Below are positions 29,901 through 33,318 of a DNA stretch of 33,318 nucleotides, piece after piece (positions within the stretch are counted from its first letter, which is position 1; every line of letters starts with the position of its first letter). Under the pieces are notes generated by a model, which saw only the letters and a list, made by a program, of their open reading frames with translations, was not told the origin of the DNA and searched no databases. Made by a program: the position numbers and the translations under genes. Location: NCBI GenBank assembly GCA_026393835.1, contig JAPKZK010000092.1, positions 1 to 33,318 on the forward strand, written 5' to 3'. This DNA is from Candidatus Aminicenantota bacterium. Its GTDB lineage: Bacteria > Acidobacteriota > Aminicenantia > UBA2199.

Positions 29901-31229
29901 GTGAGAAAAATTCTTGTCATTATAATCGTTTTTATATGGGCAAATTTTATAATGTGTTTTCCTGTGGAAGCCGATTCCGATACAAATATTACTACCTTCC
30001 GGTTGACCAATGGGTTGAGAATCATTTTAGCCCCGGTGGATAATATCGAAGCCGCCTGTGTGATGTTGTATCATTTGACCGGGGCCAGGGATGATCCCCC
30101 GGACCTAAAAGGCGCTTCCTATTTATACCAGACCCTGATGCTGGGCGGGACCCAGAACCTCGACCCGCTGGACCGCATCATGTTCATCAAAAAATATGGC
30201 GGCTCCAGTAATGGGCTGGTGGATTACGATAATTCCATCTTCTGCCAGTTAGTCCCCGATTCCGAAGTAAACAATGCCTTATGGCTGGAAAGCGAAAGAA
30301 TCAGTTCCCTGCGCCTGGAAGATCAGAGCATCGATATACTGAAAGATAATATATATAAGCGCTATTCGCGGTTAAACGGCGCCAATGTCCATTTCAAGGC
30401 CATGAACTGGATTAAATCCCTGGTGTTTGAAGGAACCGTGTATCAAACCCCCATATACGGCAACCTGGAACAATTAATGGGTTTTGATAATCAAAAGATA
30501 AAAAAAATCTATGAGAATTTCTGCGATCTCTCCGATATTATCATGGTGGTAAGCGGAAAATTTAATACCACGGAAGTAAAAGAAACCATCAACAAACGTT
30601 TTGCCGGGCTTCCGGGGCAGCGTAAAAACCAGAAAAGGAATTACCTGCAGGTAGAGCCCAGGAAAGAATATGTTTATAGAAGCTGGACGGAAGATACATT
30701 GGAACAGCCTTTTGTGCTGTACGGCGTCAGGGGGCCTTCAAAGTTAAACCCGGACCACATCTGTTTCGATTTCATCCGCTATTACCTGCTGGATAAACGG
30801 ATTTCAAAATTGGAGCGCCTGCTCAATCAAAGAACCGACCTGGATGTCAATCTCAGTTACGAATATACCGATTATATCGAAGCCAATGCCCTGGTGATTA
30901 AATTAACGGCAATCCGCAGGTTGGACCTGGAAAAAGCAAAACCTATCCTGGCGAATGAATTAAAAACCCTTACCGAAGAATCCTTATCCGCCGATAATGT
31001 AAAGATGGTCAAAACATTAATGGAAATCGATTTCAAAAAAAATATGATGGACTTGAAAATATGGGGGCTGCTGCTGGCAGAGAATTATCAACTCTCGGGC
31101 GGCGTCGATTTGGCCGTGAAATATCTTAAATCGCTACGGAAAATCACCCCATTCGATGTCGCTCGGACAGCCAAAAAGTTTCTCAGGAAAGAAAACCAGG
31201 TGATTTTAAATGTCTACGGTCAGAAGTAG
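29901..31229 (+). CDS. M16-family (pitrilysin/MPP-like) protein without the zinc site
   Basis: A 442-residue exported protein with a signal peptide (about 1-24) and the M16 fold pattern: TTFRLTNGLRIILAPVDNIE near 31, HLTGARDDPPDLKGASYL near 58. Active M16 peptidases have H-x-x-E-H, followed after a few residues by GT. The aligned residues here are Y74-x-x-Q77-T78, so zinc binding is lost. The C-terminal half has the RYYLLDKRISKLERLL and KFLRKENQVILNVYG segments of the family. Start is GTG. It is followed by a second M16-like gene, the usual paired layout of bacterial M16 heterodimers. Confidence 0.82.
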   Translation: MRKILVIIIVFIWANFIMCFPVEADSDTNITTFRLTNGLRIILAPVDNIEAACVMLYHLTGARDDPPDLKGASYLYQTLMLGGTQNLDPLDRIMFIKKYGGSSNGLVDYDNSIFCQLVPDSEVNNALWLESERISSLRLEDQSIDILKDNIYKRYSRLNGANVHFKAMNWIKSLVFEGTVYQTPIYGNLEQLMGFDNQKIKKIYENFCDLSDIIMVVSGKFNTTEVKETINKRFAGLPGQRKNQKRNYLQVEPRKEYVYRSWTEDTLEQPFVLYGVRGPSKLNPDHICFDFIRYYLLDKRISKLERLLNQRTDLDVNLSYEYTDYIEANALVIKLTAIRRLDLEKAKPILANELKTLTEESLSADNVKMVKTLMEIDFKKNMMDLKIWGLLLAENYQLSGGVDLAVKYLKSLRKITPFDVARTAKKFLRKENQVILNVYGQK

Positions 31230-31239
31230 AGTTCACAGG

Positions 31240-32682
31240 ATGAATAAACGGATATTTAAGAGTAAACAATGGGTCGCAGCCATGCTCATCACTGCCGCGA
31301 TACATTCGCTGAGCGGGGGTGCGGATACCGGCGCCCCGAAATACTCGTTTACCACGCCCAAAGGTTTGAAAGTAACAACCTTAAACGATCCCGCCATGGA
31401 TTTCGTCCATGCCGAGCTCTTAATATTCCATAAAGGGAAATTCAATAACCCGGCCATTCCTACCTTAACCCTGCTCAATCTTTTCGATCGGAATGTAAAT
31501 AGATCCGGCTCCGACCTGCTGGACATCCTGGAGAGATTGGGGAATGATTTCGTGGTGGAGCAAACAGCCGATTACCTGGCGCTGAAGGTCAATTTTTTAC
31601 CCGATAAATTTCAACAGTTTGCCCGCTTCCTGAAAGGATTATACAGTTATAATCCCCTTTTAAATATCAAGATCAACCCGGATTCTTACACTTTTCGGAA
31701 GCGAGAGCACGATGCCTCCCAAAAATTCGAAGCCGGCATTGCCAATTATTGGCGGTATTTTTTCAGGCGAGAGAATTGGAAACGGGAAATCGCCTATCAA
31801 ATCGCTTATAGTAAGTTGTTCCCGGGCAGTTCGTTGGGCAATACCCTGATTACCGCCGAGACCTTAAACCAGGCCGCTTTGACCGATGTCCGCGCTTTTT
31901 ATCAACGCGCTTTCCGGTTACCCAACTCGTTGTTGATTATCAAAGGGAATATCGATCCCCAAATGGCCCGCGCCTATCTCAACAGCGAATTTTCTTTTTT
32001 TAAAGAGCAGGTCCCGGAAGTACCCGTCGAGGAGAAATTGACTGTCGCCGATAAACGGGAGATTATCGTATTTAATGTCGGCGGCGTCGATTCGCCGGTC
32101 ATGTACTGGTTCGAGGCCATCGAGCCGCTGGACAATGACCGCCATATCCCGCTGCTGGTTTTAAATAATATACTGTTCGGCTTTCCCGTCGGCAGGATAT
32201 ACCTCAGCGCCAGGGAAATGGACATGGGGAACCTGGATATTCGCTCGGAAGTGACCAATCAAAGAGAAGTTTCCGTCATTTGCAATACCATCGAGCTAAG
32301 GTTCCGCGATATTGAAACCTTCATTCAATTGGCCGACCGCGAACGAAAAAAAATAACCATAAAAAAAGTTGAGCGAAACGAATACTTAAATACCTTAAGT
32401 TATTTTTACGGTAAAATAAAAGTGGATACCCAGTATTTTGAAAATGAGATCAACCATGAGATAATGACCTCTTTTTACTCGTTTAAAACAGAGCACTTCA
32501 TGAAGCCGGACTCGCGGGCCCAGGTGGCGCAGTTCACCCTGGCCGGGCTCAATGAGCGTATTGAAGAATCGAAGGGTTTTATCGATTCGCCCCGGGGGGT
32601 GATTGTCATTATCGGTAATTATGAGCTGATGGGCCGCTACCTGAAAACACTGAAACCCGTGGTCTATAATGAAAAAAGGTAA
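31240..32682 (+). CDS. Second M16-family protein, also without the zinc site
   Basis: From ATG 31240, 480 residues with a signal peptide (about 1-28). The fold pattern is YSFTTPKGLKVTTLNDPAMD, then a helical region without any H-x-x-E-H (NNPAIPTLTLLNLFDRN), then the family features YQRAFRLPNSLLIIKGNID and VGRIYLSAREMDMG. In M16 pairs one subunit is normally catalytic and the other structural; here neither has the motif. A start at 31210 is possible but overlaps the upstream gene and gives a poorer signal peptide. Likely periplasmic or surface partner of the preceding protein. Confidence 0.8.
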   Translation: MNKRIFKSKQWVAAMLITAAIHSLSGGADTGAPKYSFTTPKGLKVTTLNDPAMDFVHAELLIFHKGKFNNPAIPTLTLLNLFDRNVNRSGSDLLDILERLGNDFVVEQTADYLALKVNFLPDKFQQFARFLKGLYSYNPLLNIKINPDSYTFRKREHDASQKFEAGIANYWRYFFRRENWKREIAYQIAYSKLFPGSSLGNTLITAETLNQAALTDVRAFYQRAFRLPNSLLIIKGNIDPQMARAYLNSEFSFFKEQVPEVPVEEKLTVADKREIIVFNVGGVDSPVMYWFEAIEPLDNDRHIPLLVLNNILFGFPVGRIYLSAREMDMGNLDIRSEVTNQREVSVICNTIELRFRDIETFIQLADRERKKITIKKVERNEYLNTLSYFYGKIKVDTQYFENEINHEIMTSFYSFKTEHFMKPDSRAQVAQFTLAGLNERIEESKGFIDSPRGVIVIIGNYELMGRYLKTLKPVVYNEKR

Positions 32683-32689
32683 CAAGTAA

Positions 32690-32766
32690 GGCCCCACTGC
32701 CCCGCGGCGCGGGGGGGCCGTTTTGTAGGACTGTACCGGCCCCACTGCGTGGGGTTCCTATTGTAG
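32690..32766 (+). terminator. Nested GC-rich hairpins after the M16 pair
   Basis: GGCCCC (32690-32695) pairs with GGGGCC (32714-32719), with CCCCGC/GCGGGG (32700-32705/32709-32714) as an alternative inner stem, and TTTT follows. A second similar unit, CCCCACTGCGTGGGG, lies 45 bp on, and both are followed by TGTAGGA. It is probably a terminator that was duplicated. Confidence 0.6.
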
Positions 32767-32834
32767 GATCGTAACGGAAAATTTAATCTCCGAAACAGCG
32801 TCAGGCTCGGCGCCCGCCCCCCCATGATCTTTGC

Positions 32835-33254
32835 TTAAGTAAGAGGGGTTGTTCCCTTTGTTTGCCGGTCCTGTTTGTATTTGTAGAAATGAGTTAATAG
32901 CTCATGCCGCAGTATGGGGTCTTGCTCTATGGCAGTTAATAATTCCTTGACATCCGGCGTTTCATTTATCAGGGCTTTTGTTTGTTTTTCATCGGCTAAT
33001 TCCGCCTGCTTCTCTTTTAGATGCATGGGACCAATGCCGAATAACAGCCAATCCAGGGATATATCGAACAATTCATGCAACCGGAGCAATGTCTCCATCC
33101 TGGGAAGCGAAAAACCGATTTCACTTCTATATAAATTACTCCTGGCAATTCCTAATCTCTGTGCCATTTCACTGCGTCCATATCCATATGACTTCCTGGC
33201 CAGTTCTAAGCGATTACCTACCTCGTTTATAAAATTTTTTGACCGTAGTTTCAT
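32835..33254 (-). CDS. XRE-family helix-turn-helix regulator
   Basis: A 139-residue repressor-like protein. The HTH covers about residues 12-70 (GNRLELARKSYGYGRSEMAQ, RLGIARSNLYRSEIG, LPRMETLLRLHELFDISLDW). It is followed by a charged helical tail that may mediate dimerisation. GGAGGAG lies before the ATG. The operator-like inverted repeat upstream (33282-33302) suggests autoregulation. No target gene is visible in the window. Confidence 0.88.
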   Translation of the reverse strand: MKLRSKNFINEVGNRLELARKSYGYGRSEMAQRLGIARSNLYRSEIGFSLPRMETLLRLHELFDISLDWLLFGIGPMHLKEKQAELADEKQTKALINETPDVKELLTAIEQDPILRHELLTHFYKYKQDRQTKGTTPLT

Positions 33255-33281
33255 TTTTCCACTCCTCCGAATATGCTTTGA

Positions 33282-33302
33282 ACCTGTAAGATGATAACAG
33301 GT
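33282..33302. promoter_or_regulatory. Operator-like inverted repeat upstream of the XRE gene
   Basis: ACCTGT (33282-33287) and ACAGGT (33297-33302) form a 6-bp dyad with a 9-bp spacer. On the minus strand TATCAT (33296-33291), a plausible -10, sits inside the spacer, so a bound dimer would block transcription of the XRE gene. Confidence 0.55.
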
Positions 33303-33318
33303 GATAAGAATGTGAATA

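Noticed and set aside
1..33318. tRNA or rRNA genes
   Set aside because: No cloverleaf with a TTCGANNC-type T-loop or rRNA core sequence was noticed in the intergenic regions. A covariance-model scan would be needed to exclude small RNAs.

Overview
The window looks like a chromosomal segment of an anaerobic or microaerophilic Gram-negative (diderm) bacterium of moderate GC content. The evidence is an outer-membrane FadL-type protein, lipoprotein signal peptides, and an oxygen-defence cluster typical of anaerobes (rubredoxin, rubrerythrin, flavodiiron protein, desulfoferrodoxin). The DUF4388/J-domain/TPR protein, the MXAN_5187-like protein and the ROCO protein would fit an Acidobacteriota/Aminicenantota- or Myxococcota-like relative, but the taxon cannot be fixed from this sequence alone.

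Layout. 1-3490 is an accessory and decaying zone: a frameshifted ROCO (LRR-Roc-COR) GTPase gene, a toxin-antitoxin-like pair whose second gene is deleted internally, and a gene-poor stretch with palindromic repeats. 3494-5136 is an RsbW-like kinase gene overlapping tsaB, then rimI. On the minus strand, 5128-9983 carries an HD-GYP response regulator, metK, a class I fructose-bisphosphate aldolase and a FadL-family outer-membrane protein. 10123-11574 is a DUF4388/J-domain/TPR protein. 11585-19194 (minus) is a type I restriction-modification locus, hsdM - DUF1016 remnant - hsdS - antitoxin/toxin - hsdR. 19439-20884 holds two small lipoproteins and a striking 21-bp repeat array that encodes a heptad-repeat peptide behind a double-glycine-like leader. 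20912-23470 is the five-gene oxygen/superoxide defence cluster, followed by fumC. 25124-28249 is an ECF sigma/anti-sigma operon with two small membrane proteins and a DUF4097 protein. 28398-29845 is an MTA phosphorylase and an MXAN_5187-like protein. 29901-32682 is a pair of M16-like proteins that both lack the zinc-binding motif. The window ends with an XRE-family regulator behind a likely operator.

How the genes work together. metK makes SAM and the MTA phosphorylase salvages the MTA by-product. The Rd-Rbr-Rd-FprA-Dfx cluster removes peroxide, oxygen or NO, and superoxide, with rubredoxins as electron carriers; the neighbouring fumarase is the iron-sulfur-free class II enzyme. The hsd genes form a restriction-modification system that has picked up a toxin-antitoxin pair between its specificity and nuclease subunits. 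The sigma operon looks like an envelope-stress module.

Two signals run through the whole window. Several genes have a -10 box only 6-10 nt before the start codon and no Shine-Dalgarno, which suggests leaderless mRNAs. A hairpin repeat (core CTTTTTGAAAAAAG-like) lies directly after the stop codons of tsaB, dfx and the DUF4097 gene.
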